64,000 nt of DNA. It comes from Ectocarpus siliculosus. Its lineage: Eukaryota; Sar; Phaeophyceae; Ectocarpales; Ectocarpaceae. A program made the translations under genes and the position numbers. Below the pieces are notes generated by a model that ran no database searches, was not told the DNA's origin, and saw only the letters and a program-made list of their open reading frames with translations. Shown here piece by piece: positions 1 to 10,064 of the stretch (the first letter of the stretch is position 1; every line of letters begins with the position of its first letter). Location: the NCBI GenBank assembly GCA_000310025.1, contig FN649728.1, positions 835,640 to 899,639 of the forward strand. Direction: 5' to 3'.

Positions 1-1540
1 TGAAACCCTTGGTTTTGTTGTCGAGTCGTTTGAAACTCTCGGTACCGTCTGTCTTGAATATTGTCTGAGCGTGGAGGACGGCCTTGTCGGTTGATTCGAG
101 ACAAACACGTAGAACACGTAGCAAGAAGGTGATGCCCTGTTTGGGCCGTGACATTCTATTGGTATTATATTGTTCAGGCGGCGTCAGCCGAGAAGATTCG
201 GTTTTGGGAGGGGCTCAGTTCTCGTGAGACTTAGCCTGTAGGCTGGTTTTGAAAAAGGGTCGTGGTAAGTGTTGTGCGCGCATCGTTGCATCTCGTTTCA
301 TTTTCCGACGGTGCCTGTGGACGTCGGCGATCGGGCACGGACGCGGTAACATTGAACGTGGGAACACCGGCCATGTACCTTATGTTTGCTGCCTGGTTGG
401 ATGCTGGTCACGGTTCTACCCAATCCCACTATTGGTTTCCGAATACCTGCATAAGGGGTGACGCCTAGTAGCCAAATGAGAGCGCTTGTACATATTTTCC
501 ACGACTTGAAGCGGTTTACCGCTTGTACATATGGTCGATGACCTGACGGACAAAATGCCTAGGATTTCCTGTCACAGGGGTCCGTGCATGTTGTCGTGGG
601 GGAGGTCGTTGCGCGCGTGCTTGATTCTACACGGGACTGCTTCTTCTCTTCATTCGATTGATGACCAATGGTTGTTTGTATTCCGTGTTTGGTTCGTGCC
701 TTCGGGGCTGGAGGCCACTCGTTTGATTTATATCCATTAATGTGTATGGGCCACAACCCTACGAACCCAACCCTCCTACATAGTCGTGTTTCACCACAAA
801 TCCTACAACCTTTGGGAACTTTCCCCACGTTCTCCTTGGAAGACTGTCTCTCGGAGCGATGTCGATGTCGCCAACGCTCCGAGCCACGAGGAAGCGTACG
901 TTGTTCCGAGGAACCTTAAGACGTCTTCCACGAGGCTTCCTCGGATCGTTGACCGTGACTTCTACCCAAGAGGGATGCGAGGGCGCGCCCCCGCACACCT
1001 TTCTCTCTTCACTTCTTTCCCCATCTCATCTAGAGATTCTGCCTCTACTGAGCATCACAGTCTGTGCGGTGATCGTACATACCGCTCCATATCCGTGGCC
1101 GCTGCCAGAGTGGAACGTCTGTGTAAACAGCGTTGGAGATTGGTACCTCCCTGCCGTGTTATCGAGTTCAGCCCCTTGAATGAATGAATTCACTTGCGCA
1201 GCCATCGCTCCAGTTCGAACAAGAGGATATCATGTGTAGATTTGGCAATGCAACTGGTTCTGACAATTCTCTGATGTCGTCATCTGGAATTCTCTGCCGA
1301 AAGGACCTGCTACAATCGGTAGTGAAAACAACACGAGCTGACTCGAGTAAAGGGATTGCCCCACGCTTGTGCATTCTGGAACACGTGATGAACTTGTTGG
1401 TAGTAATTGTTGTGGAACACAAGTGCTTGAGGTGACATTTACATTGGGGCAGACTGAAACAGCGCGGGCAGGATCGAGTTTCTCGACAGGGACCAAAAGT
1501 GTCCTGTCCCCTGCTTTATCCTTCAGGCAACGAAGAAACA
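1..1540 (+). repeat. Diverged dispersed repeat, copy 1 (direct)
   Basis: This stretch aligns along most of its length with 14335-15420 in the same orientation, at what looks like roughly 70% identity by eye. Shared blocks include the 'gctctcggtacc.tctgtcttgaa' type start, the 'cctgtcacag' block near 573 and the 'gtgaaaacaa.acgagctgac' block near 1320. Copy 1 holds about 430 extra bases (roughly 742-1171) absent from copy 2, probably a later insertion. No long ORF is conserved between the copies. The repeat may begin before the window. Its class (solo LTR, old non-autonomous element) cannot be decided from two copies. Confidence 0.7.
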
Positions 1541-4500
1541 GCCCAAACACCTTTCATGGATTCCCACGTGCGAGCACTATTGAAAGACTGCCGGGAACTC
1601 GTTCCGGCAGCGCCACAATTCCAAGCTGGACAGAGGAAGAATCACTACGAGTGAATAGTTCGGTGGTAAATGAATCGTCATCGATGGTAATAACACCACC
1701 AACTAAATCCGATTCTTCCTCTGAGAGCGAAGGGGGAGGAGGTGCACCCAAACGACACCGCCCGAACGGCGGTGACATGGTCCGACGGAACGTTTGGAGT
1801 GGTCTAGCAAGAATGGCACCAATCGTTCGGTCGATAGAGGGCGCGAAGTTGTCCGAAGACGCTGATGCGTGGAAAGATTATGAAAACTCGTACACCGCAC
1901 CACGAAGACAAGATAAGACGATGAAACGTACTCGCTGGAAGGCGGCAATCGAGAGCTGCGCTCGGGAGACGGGCGTTGTCGCATGAAGTATGGCGTACTA
2001 TTCGAAGGATCTTGCCCAACAACCTTAGGCCGCGCCAACAAGCGGAGCACAAGCGCCGGGATCATCGACTTGAAGGCCAATGCCCCATAGACGGTCGAAA
2101 GGACTGGCTTCTGCAAAATGTTTTCACCAGATCCAAGAAGATGACCTCTTCAACTCGGAATATTGACTGGTTTCTCATAAGAAACAATTGGGAAATGAGC
2201 ACGATGTTTTTACGCTCCCGTTCCCAGAGAATGTGGTCGAAACCACGGACGTGAAGGCCAAACTTGGTGTGTAAGGCAGGGCCTGATATTCCGATGGTGC
2301 CCTCCGTAGCCTGTTTTTGTAATCGAGAGGACGAGGTTTTCCCGTAGCAACAAACTGCTCAGCACATCAACAACCAACACGGCTAACCGGGGAAGTCGAG
2401 GGAGTCACAGCGACAAAGGAGAAGGGGGTGTCCAAAAGCATCCTATAAGGAATTCCATGGCATTGGCAAAGGATGTGAACGGTTGTGAATATGCCCTCTA
2501 AAACAGACACGTGCAATATCGCCCATTTGTTCAAAGCGGGGGGAATGACCGTTGTCAATCGATCGTCCTTCGTGAAGGTGGCTTGGGTGGCGGTGAGGAG
2601 GGCGCAGCCTGGTACATGTATGTATCATATACCTCCAGCCCCTGCTTGTATCTACGCATGCATTTTACCATATGCTAAGTTCACAGTTTCAGCGCACATT
2701 ATTGCGTCAGACGAAGAGCAACGGAGGCTGTCCACTGTCGCCCCGTACATTCTCATTGTCTTCCTTACGTCTGGTGTCGAACCAAGATACAGCGTATCGG
2801 TGCACAACCTGCACAAAAACTGCAGCGTAGTCGACGCAGGATGGAATCACATACACCCATAGACCATACGCGCAACACGTTTGGTAGAAAACTGCGGTTC
2901 CTTTCAGAAAACTGCGGGCACCTTTTCTCTCTCTCTCTACGTAGTGCATATCAATGATACCAGATCACGACAAGTCTAATTTTCTCCCTTGGACTCGTCC
3001 GACAAGGATCAGCCGTACTGCTCCTGCTCCTGCTCCCGATGCTGCTGCTGTGTGCGGTTGGACAGCAGGTCCAACGAAGGCCGCCAAAATTCTCGTTTTC
3101 AGATCTATCAATGGCACGGGCTTCACACGGGTCCGCTCTGAGGTGTGGGCGCGATTGAGTTTGTCGACGGCTACGTAATGGCGAGGTTGTTCAAGGAAGG
3201 GGCGGGGTTACCTTATAACAACGTGAAGACACGTATAACTGGACACGTCCTCTGTATGCATATGCGTATCTGCTACTACACTCGTTACAGCAGTACAAAA
3301 TAATATTAGTAAGAAATGCGGCGAAATATGAATGTGGCACCAGGGGTTACGGCGAATAGAGGGGATCGCGGGGCGGTTGCCTTCTCGTTCTGCCGTGTGT
3401 GTTGCCAACACGCACCCACGCGCACACCCAACAACACTCCCTCCTTGTGGAACCCGTGTTGCCTTTGCTCGGCGTTCCAAGTTCTAGTGGACGGCTGCGC
3501 CACGACGTCGGCCGTCCAACTTCAAACGATGAGCACGCGGGACGGTCCATCAAATGAGCCGCACACGATGAAGGTAAGCGGCACATGTTTGTTGAATGCT
3601 AGGGTCGGAGCTAGTTCCAGACGCTTTAAGGCACTGGATAATGATGAAGTCCAGAGGGTGGAACCCCGACTTAGCGTGAGCTCCCGTTATGTGGTCCCTG
3701 CTAGGGGAAGGTATACTGCTAGTGCACATATCATATGCACGTGCGGAAATCGTGCGGAAATTTCCTCGGAACGTTCCGGAGTGAAGAGCTGCTCGGGCTG
3801 TGGATTATGCCCGTGGTTGCGTGATCCGCGGGCCCTCGAAACCCTACATTGTACGAATATTTAGGTGGTGGGGCACATCCGGCATTGAACTGCCTAGAAA
3901 GTGCTAGTTCGAGGCATCTCACATGCAGAAATCCGACATCTATCGCGCGGAACTACAGCATGTATGTATCTTATTTCACGATCTAAATTTTTCGAGACCG
4001 GGTTGACGTAACTACAGTAAATACTTCGTATTTCGCTTCACGCAAATGGCTATCTGTGCTCCAAGATCGTACATGCATGTGTGTACACAAACGACTTCAC
4101 GGCGGCAAGGATGATACATCAGTGAGGATAAATATGTACATGTGTTGGGCTCACATGGATGGGGAACGCGGCAGACTAGTCTGTACGAGGTACATACGCA
4201 GAGAGAAAGATTCTGTATGCTTGTAGTGTAAAGCAGTAAGCGGGCCTCTCTCTGTGAGCACCCATCCGCACAGAGGATGCACCTGTGCAAGAAGTACCCG
4301 TTGGCACAAAGGATCTTCTCTGCTTTATCACTCGACATAGTTACGGCGAGCACATACCTTAGCAGCGCTACAGTAGATTCGAAAATGTTGAAGGGAAACC
4401 GCCTCACACACGCGCCAGATAGTTGCGATATGTGTACTGGCTCAGTCAACAAATCGCCCACCATCCACTACACATTGCACAAAAGTGTAAAAGTCATGAA

Positions 4501-4908
4501 AATTATGCAATTCTGAGGCTATTAAACACTTCTATTTTTGGCTGTCTTTTTTGTTTGTTCACAAAAAGAAAGACAACTGGCCAAATAACCCTTTCTTACG
4601 GTGCCTTTGGTCTTTACAAAAGAAGGTGCCTTTAGTCTTTTGCAAAAGAAGACCGGGAAATAAAGACGACCCGTTTTGGACAGCCCATCCTGTCCATTTT
4701 CAGCAAGTGTTGGACCGGATTGGGCTGCCAAATTTAAGACCAAAGACCCTAAAACAAATGGCCTGATGTTCTAAATAAAATGAGAGAGGGTTTATCGGAA
4801 CTGCTAAGGAACTGTAGTAGCGAAACCCCTTTCTCAGAATGAAAAATTTCACACAGCAGACGAACAACCTTGTTTCACACCTCATTTCACTCCCAATACT
4901 GGGAACCA
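1541..4908. other. Non-coding / unassigned stretch
   Basis: No gene model is supported here. An open frame at about 1560-1986 (+) has a Ser/Glu- and basic-rich translation, but it has no recognisable domain, is continuous with the repeat upstream and shows no splice context, so it is not called. Around 4600-4655 there is a short tandem duplication of a unit containing 'ggtgccttt.gtctttacaaaag'. The last five bases before the LTR element (4904-4908, AACCA) are the left target-site duplication. Confidence 0.5.
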
Positions 4909-5206
4909 TATTTGTGGTACTTGGATATGAGTCGGATCTGTGCATCCTCTGTGGGGGATACGCGTATGGGAAGTATGGGTATGAGGGTATGTGTGCGGTT
5001 GTGGTTCAAGTGCGGGGCCCCCGGGAGCACACGGCGGTGTGCTCCCGGCACTTGCCTGAGGGGCTTGCGTGTCGAATACCAGCTTGCCTGAGGGGCTTGC
5101 GTGACGAATATATACAATACATGGTCCTTTTTCATCTGCTGTTCCTGGGATAACATAGTCCCCAGTCTCAACACCACAGACCGCTGAGGGCGGCAGTGCA
5201 CTAACA
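4909..5206 (+). repeat. Left (5') LTR of the gag-only element
   Basis: It is 298 bp and starts TATTTGTGG, where the right LTR has TGTTTGTGG. It ends CACTAACA. It contains a perfect 12-bp-stem hairpin with a GGCG loop at 5021-5048, a 20-bp direct duplication (TTGCCTGAGGGGCTTGCGTG, twice between about 5054 and 5105) and a TATA-like TATATACAATA just after it. Confidence 0.92.
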
Positions 5207-5247
5207 CGATATCGTGGAGCCTAGCTAGGCCAGGTGTTGGTACAGCG

Positions 5248-6231
5248 ATGACGGAAAGAGAAAGAGAGTTAGAAGAAGGAATGAAGAAAGCGGCAGCCGA
5301 GAATGCGGAGTTACGGAGGAGAAATGAGGAGGCAGAGGAGCGGATTTCAGCGGGGGACGCTACTAGAGATAGGCTGGATGGCGCTGGGTATGCGTCGGGG
5401 TATTATAGGGGTGGAGCAGCCGGGGGGGCGGACACCTTTGGAGCCGGGGGAGCGGCTACTTCTTTTCGAGATGGTCCAGTGCAACAGCAGTACAGGGACC
5501 GCAAGCCACCAGTGTACGACGGCAACTTCCCGCTCTTCAAGAAGATATTCGAGGTCTTCCTCGCCGGCGAAGATCTTGGGCACACACTCACCCCGCCGGC
5601 GAGTCCTGATCAACGCATCTGGCTCATCCACACCTCCAGGAGCGAGAACATCAGAGTTCACAGTGAGAAGCGTGTGCGTGATCATGAGCGTGCGTTCGAT
5701 TATCTGAGGCGAGCCACGAAGGGGGCGAAATTCCAATCGACAATTCTTGCTGTAGGGAATGTGTCGGGGGCAGGGGAGGCTGCCCAGGAGTTTTGTCTTC
5801 CGATGAGTAGCTCTGAGAAGGAGGCCCTGAAGTTGTCTCTCGCCAACATGAAGATGCAGCTCGGAGAGGACCCGCAGGACTACTTTCTGAGGTTTAACAG
5901 AGTGCTGAATACGCTTCGCGCTGTCAACGGTTATGAAATCCCGGAAAGTGAGGTCCTTGCGACTCTAAAAAGAAGCCTCTCGGCAGACTACGAACAGGTC
6001 AAGACCGTGCTCATGCATGATCACACGCTCACACGCAGAAGCTTGGAGATTCTTGTGCGTAGCCACCACGTTGAGAAAAATCTCGGTGATCGTGCGCAGC
6101 GGACGGCCGCGCCTGGCGACCCGCACGCTCTCCGTTTCGGCGGAAATTCGCGGCCCAACGGTAACGGCGGCGGCGCCGGCGGCGCCGCAGCGGAGGACCA
6201 GTGGGTTTTCCCAAGGCAGACAACAGGGTAG
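5248..6231 (+). CDS. Copia-type Gag polyprotein, N-terminal part (UBN2-like)
   Basis: Gag would form the retrotransposon particle and package its RNA. The ATG lies 41 bp after the LTR and opens a 327-residue frame. Residues 1-35 are a charged helix. A Gly-rich linker follows (about 45-75), then a helical Gag core with the copia/UBN2 layout: 'PVYDGNFPLFKKIFEVFL' near 87, 'AFDYLRRATKG' near 150, then 'LKLSLANMKMQLGEDPQDYFLRF' type helices near 193-216 and 'LKRSLSADYEQV' near 240. The frame stops at 6231 in a Gly/Ala-rich segment. The natural continuation (Gln-rich, then zinc knuckles) is in the next frame, so there is a frameshift, either decay or programmed, around 6180-6230. Confidence 0.85.
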   Translation: MTERERELEEGMKKAAAENAELRRRNEEAEERISAGDATRDRLDGAGYASGYYRGGAAGGADTFGAGGAATSFRDGPVQQQYRDRKPPVYDGNFPLFKKIFEVFLAGEDLGHTLTPPASPDQRIWLIHTSRSENIRVHSEKRVRDHERAFDYLRRATKGAKFQSTILAVGNVSGAGEAAQEFCLPMSSSEKEALKLSLANMKMQLGEDPQDYFLRFNRVLNTLRAVNGYEIPESEVLATLKRSLSADYEQVKTVLMHDHTLTRRSLEILVRSHHVEKNLGDRAQRTAAPGDPHALRFGGNSRPNGNGGGAGGAAAEDQWVFPRQTTG

Positions 6232-7171
6232 AGATGGGCAGCAGCAGCCGGGGTGGGGAGGAGGAACTCAGGGAGAGTACAACGGGGGCTATCGCCCGCA
6301 GCAGCAGCAGCCCCAACAGTCGTTTCAGCAGCAGGCGCCGCAGCACCAGTATCAACGGAGATTCCCTCAGCATTTTCCGCAGTAGTCGTTTCAGCAGCAG
6401 CAGCCCCAGCAGCAGCAGCAGCCCCAGCAGTTCAATGCCGCGATGGCGATGGGCTTCGTTCCGGGTGGCCCCAGGGACCCCGGGCGGAACGCAGCGTGGC
6501 CGCAGGAGGCGTCCCCCATTCCCCCGGGATCACCGATGTGCGCCGTGCCCATGTGTGGTCGCTGCGGTCATGTCAGGCACACGGCCATCATCTGCCAGGC
6601 TCCTACGCGATTTTATGGTAGGTGTTCTATTTGTGGTGAATCCGGCCACACGGCGCGCAACTGCAAATTAAACACATCCAACAATCTGCAGCAGCCGCCG
6701 CGCCAACACGTGGCGGCCCACACGTCTCAGGTACCCTACCTCAACGCCGTCATGCCCCCACCTTACCTGCCTTTCTCGCAGCAGCCTTTCCCCCAGTACT
6801 CCCATCTCAACAGCGCGGAGCCGGGGTATTCGGCAAGTTGTGTAGACGGGTCGATAGCGCACCATTGGCCCGTGTCGGCGCCTCTTCCGCAGCAGCACCT
6901 TGCCGTGGTGCATCAGGATGGTTCCAGCGGAGGTGTGCAGCCATGGCAGGGTTCTGGCGGCAGCGGCTATGGTGGTGTGCCCCAGCAGCAGCAGCCGGAA
7001 AAGCAGCTTGGCTCGGTGGGTGGAGCCGTAGTGGGGTCCGGTTTTCTGTGGGTGATGGGCAGCAGGAGCCGCAGCAGCAGCTGCAACAGAAGGAGGGCCA
7101 CGCGTGGGGGGATGCTTCCGGCGTGGATACACCGGTCAGTGGCGGTGAGGGTGGATGCGTTGATGGAGTAG
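6232..7171 (+). pseudogene. Gag C-terminal region with two CCHC zinc knuckles, frame-disrupted
   Basis: In the +2 frame the sequence continues the Gag tail as a Gln-rich segment, broken by one TAG at 6383-6385 that looks like a mutated CAG. It then reads through 'CGRCGHVRHTAIIC' and 'CSICGESGHTARNC', both C-x2-C-x4-H-x4-C knuckles of the retroviral nucleocapsid type that bind RNA. The frame closes at 7171 in a translation that no longer looks natural. The better continuation is in frame +1 from about 7040. The reading frame therefore has at least two shifts and one stop between the Gag core and the protease remnant. Confidence 0.75.
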
Positions 7172-7675
7172 GGGGGGATGGTCATGCCGGTTCGTACGGC
7201 ACCGTAGAGCCGGTAGGTCCCCCCCCCGATCGTAATGCTCTTCACATTTTCTGCCAACACCGTCACCCTGTGGCGTATCCGCCGGCCCCTGTCCCCACTT
7301 TGCTGTCGGCGTCTGGGCGTACCGACTGGTGGGTTGGTGATAGTGCCGCGTCTACCCACAGCACTAGCAGCACCGACTTCGTGTCGTCCCCGGTCGCCGC
7401 GATGGCCCCGGGCACCTTGACAGACGCAGCAGCGGTGGCGGCGGCGGCGTCGGCGGCGGGGGGGGCGGCAGCGGCGGCAGCAGCAGCGTCGTCCGCGGTC
7501 GCCGCGATGGCCTCGGGCACCCTGACCTGCAGCAGCGGCGGAGACGACGGCATCTGCGGTTTCGAGAGGGGCGCGTCTTACCCTTTTGACCCTGGAGGAT
7601 TTTCTACGCTGGAGGTGCGTGTGGATGGAGAGGAGAAGTATGGTGGAGAGACGGATGACCGGAGCAGCGGCGGCC

Positions 7676-7722
<47 letters not shown>

Positions 7723-7852
7723 GGCAGCTGTAGCAACAGCGGCGAGGACAGTGGCGGCGATGGGGGCGGGGACGAGGGGTTGCATGGAACCTGGAGTGGA
7801 GCCCCGACGCACCCTTTTGATCCCGGGAAGACTGAGGAGGAAGTGAGCTGCT

Positions 7853-7895
<43 letters not shown>

Positions 7896-8259
7896 GGAAA
7901 GCGGCGGTGATGGGAACGGGGGTGAGGGGTTAGATGAAACCTGGAGTGGAGCTCCGACGCACCCCTTCGACCCCGGTAAGACATCTTCGCGTGGCGCGAG
8001 GAGACGGGGGGCGGTACCAGGGGTGGCGTACCCCTTCGATAGGGGCAGGAACGGGAGTGGCAGCGGCAACGGCGGCAATGGCGGCAGCCGCGACGGGAGT
8101 GGTGGCTTCGGCCAGAGCTCCGGCGGCGACACCGGCGGCAGCAGGAGCAGCGACGGGAGTGGTGGCTTCGGCCAGAGCTCCGACGGCAACAAAAGACGGC
8201 AGCGGCGGTTTTGGCCAGAGCCCCGTCGGCGGCAGCGGCGACAACGGCGGCGGTGGTAG
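7040..8259 (+). pseudogene. Protease remnant followed by long low-complexity extension
   Basis: In frame +1 the motif 'DWWVGDSAASTHS' at about 7321-7362 matches the copia protease pattern W-x-x-D-S-G-A-S-x-H, but Gly after the catalytic Asp-Ser is replaced by Ala. Downstream, where integrase and RT should lie, there are Ala, Ser and Gly runs from GCN/AGC repeats and four spaced copies of a [H/Y]PFD(P/R)G motif (near 7578, 7809, 7962 and 8029), the first three preceded by GA-type residues. The frame ends at 8259. The peptide repeats look like coding-level duplications, but whether any of this is translated is unknown. Confidence 0.6.
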
Positions 8260-9764
8260 AGGCGGCAGCAGCGACGTTACCGGCAGCCGTTTTGGCGCTG
8301 GAACTCATGACGGTCGTGGCGGCGGGGGAACGGCATCGGCGGCGATGGCAGCGGCGGCAGCAGCGGTGGCGCCCTCGAATCGACCGGGAACGGGGAGGAC
8401 ACGGTGACAGCGACGACCTCTCCTTGTTACAGGCAAGTGGGAAATCATGTGAAACGTTTACGACTTTGTTCGGTTTTGTGAGCAGGCATGGACGTTTTAG
8501 CTTCGCCATTTGGCTTCGTATTATTTTTTTTGTTCTGTTTTTCCCTTGCAAGCGCACCGTGCACGTTGATGCAGAAAATACGTGTGCCACGGGGTGTGCG
8601 GCGTGTGCGTAGTTTTTTTTTTTCTGTACCTGGTTTCATGATAATAAATGTACGCTGCGACAAGATAAGCATTGCCACAACCTGTGGAATAGGAAGCAGC
8701 ACGTGTTTTTTTTTTTTTTTTTCCTTGTTTCTTGGTATATTTTCAGTCGCGTTTTACCTTGTAGCTGAATGCTTCATACTATTTCCGTCTTCTTTGGAGG
8801 GAGTACGTTCAGTCGCGTTTTGCACTTAGGGTGTTTTTTTTTTTTATGTTAGGTCCTGAGTTAAGTGGTCGCTTTCTGGGGTGTGTTTTTGGCCGCGCGC
8901 AAGAAATGGGATGATAGCGCGTTGTTTGACGTGCGTGCAGGCATGCCGCTCAGGGAGCAGGGTAGCTTTTGGAGTTCCAGCTGCAAAGACAGTTTTCATA
9001 CGGTACGAACTTTTTCCGGACCTTGATGCCATGTGTGTAACGTGTTTTCATGTTTTTGGTTTGTATCGCATGTTTTGCTGCTCTTGCATCGAAAATCATG
9101 GGGGGGGATGTCATGTATGACCATGATTCTAGAGGGCGTGAGCAGCAATCGAATTGGTTCGTTTTCCGGCCTTGTCTACTTGTGTTTTAGGTTAACGGCA
9201 AAGCAGGGGGGACTGTTGACATCGAGATATTAGCTCGGGGTGAATTTTGGGAGCTGACAGCAGGGGGGCTGCGTGGATGCTAGCTTGTATTTTCTATCGT
9301 TTCTTGGACAACACCGATTAGCGGGTGCGCGCTGTTCAGGATTTGGTCCTCGGACACTATATTGGAGGTTTGACATGTTTTGACGATTAATGGTTGGGGC
9401 CATTGCGCTTTCCGAATTCTCGTTTTGATTGGTCAACAAGTTGAGTTTTGTTTTGTTTGAGGATTTGGTGCCAACTCTTTTGGAAGTTGTTTTCTTCCAG
9501 AAATGTCCGTTTTCGTTCCGACGCCTTTCTGATGTAGCACAAATAATTGTTGGGTACTTTTCTGAGGATGATTCTTTTGTGTCAACGGTTTGAGATTATT
9601 TCCAGAGACGAACGCTTTGGATTCGTGAATAAACTGATGGAGACGCTTTGTGTTGGATGCGTAGCCAGTTTTGTTGAATAAGTTTTCTCAAGGGGTGTTT
9701 TTTCTGTATTGGCTGATTGCGCGTGCAGGGTTGCAAGATCGTACATCGTAACAAGTAGGGGGGC
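8260..9764 (+). other. Non-coding 3' region of the gag-only element, ending in a polypurine tract
   Basis: There is no long open frame. The strand is T/G-rich with several poly-T runs (about 8608, 8706 and 8833). The final stretch 'acaagtaggggggc' abuts the right LTR and fits a plus-strand primer (polypurine tract). Confidence 0.7.
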
Positions 9765-10064
9765 TGTTTGTGGTACTTGGATATGAGTCCGATCTGTGCA
9801 TCCTCTGTGGGGGATACGCGTATGGGAAGTATGGATGTGAGGGTATGTGTGCGGTTGTGGTCCAAGTGCGGGGCCCCCGGGAGCACACGGCGGTGTGCTC
9901 CCGGCACTTGCCTGAGGGGCTTGCGTGTCGAATACCAGCTTGCCTGAGGGGCTTGCGTGACGAATATATACAATACATGGTCCTTTTTCATCTGCTGTTC
10001 CTGGGATAACATAGTCCCCACAGTCTCAACACCACAGACCGCTGAGGGCGGCAGTGCACTAACA
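9765..10064 (+). repeat. Right (3') LTR of the gag-only element
   Basis: It is 300 bp, TGTTTGTGG...CACTAACA, and matches 4909-5206 with about five substitutions and one 2-bp insertion (CA in 'ccccacagtc'). The LTR hairpin is repeated at 9877-9904. It is followed at once by the target duplication AACCA (10065-10069). Confidence 0.92.

Larger units (their letters stand above)
4909..10064 (+). mobile_element. Gag-only non-autonomous LTR retrotransposon (TR-GAG type, copia-like gag)
   Basis: The element is bounded by two ~298/300-bp LTRs and by identical 5-bp target duplications, AACCA at 4904-4908 and 10065-10069. The right LTR runs TG...CA. The left LTR begins TA, one substitution from TG. A purine-rich tract ending in six Gs (about 9751-9763) directly precedes the right LTR, as expected of a polypurine tract. 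The interior has a copia-type gag, two CCHC zinc knuckles, a degenerate aspartic-protease motif and long low-complexity coding, then about 1.5 kb of non-coding sequence. There is no integrase, reverse transcriptase or RNase H, so mobility would need a partner element. LTR identity (about 5 substitutions plus one 2-bp indel) indicates fairly recent insertion. Confidence 0.9.

Noticed and set aside
1369-1986. 205-residue ORF after repeat copy 1
   Set aside because: It begins in the repeat, has no domain, and its N-terminal half has no counterpart in copy 2. The C-terminal part reads protein-like but is not enough for a gene call.
5207-5247. Primer-binding site of the gag-only element
   Set aside because: A 'ttggtacagcgatg' string lies about 30 bp after the LTR, too far and not matched to a known tRNA 3' end with confidence.
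7604-8590. Minus-strand 200-330-residue Leu/Ser/Cys-rich ORFs opposite the gag element
   Set aside because: They are antisense shadows of AGC/GGC repeat coding, full of poly-Leu and poly-Cys runs.
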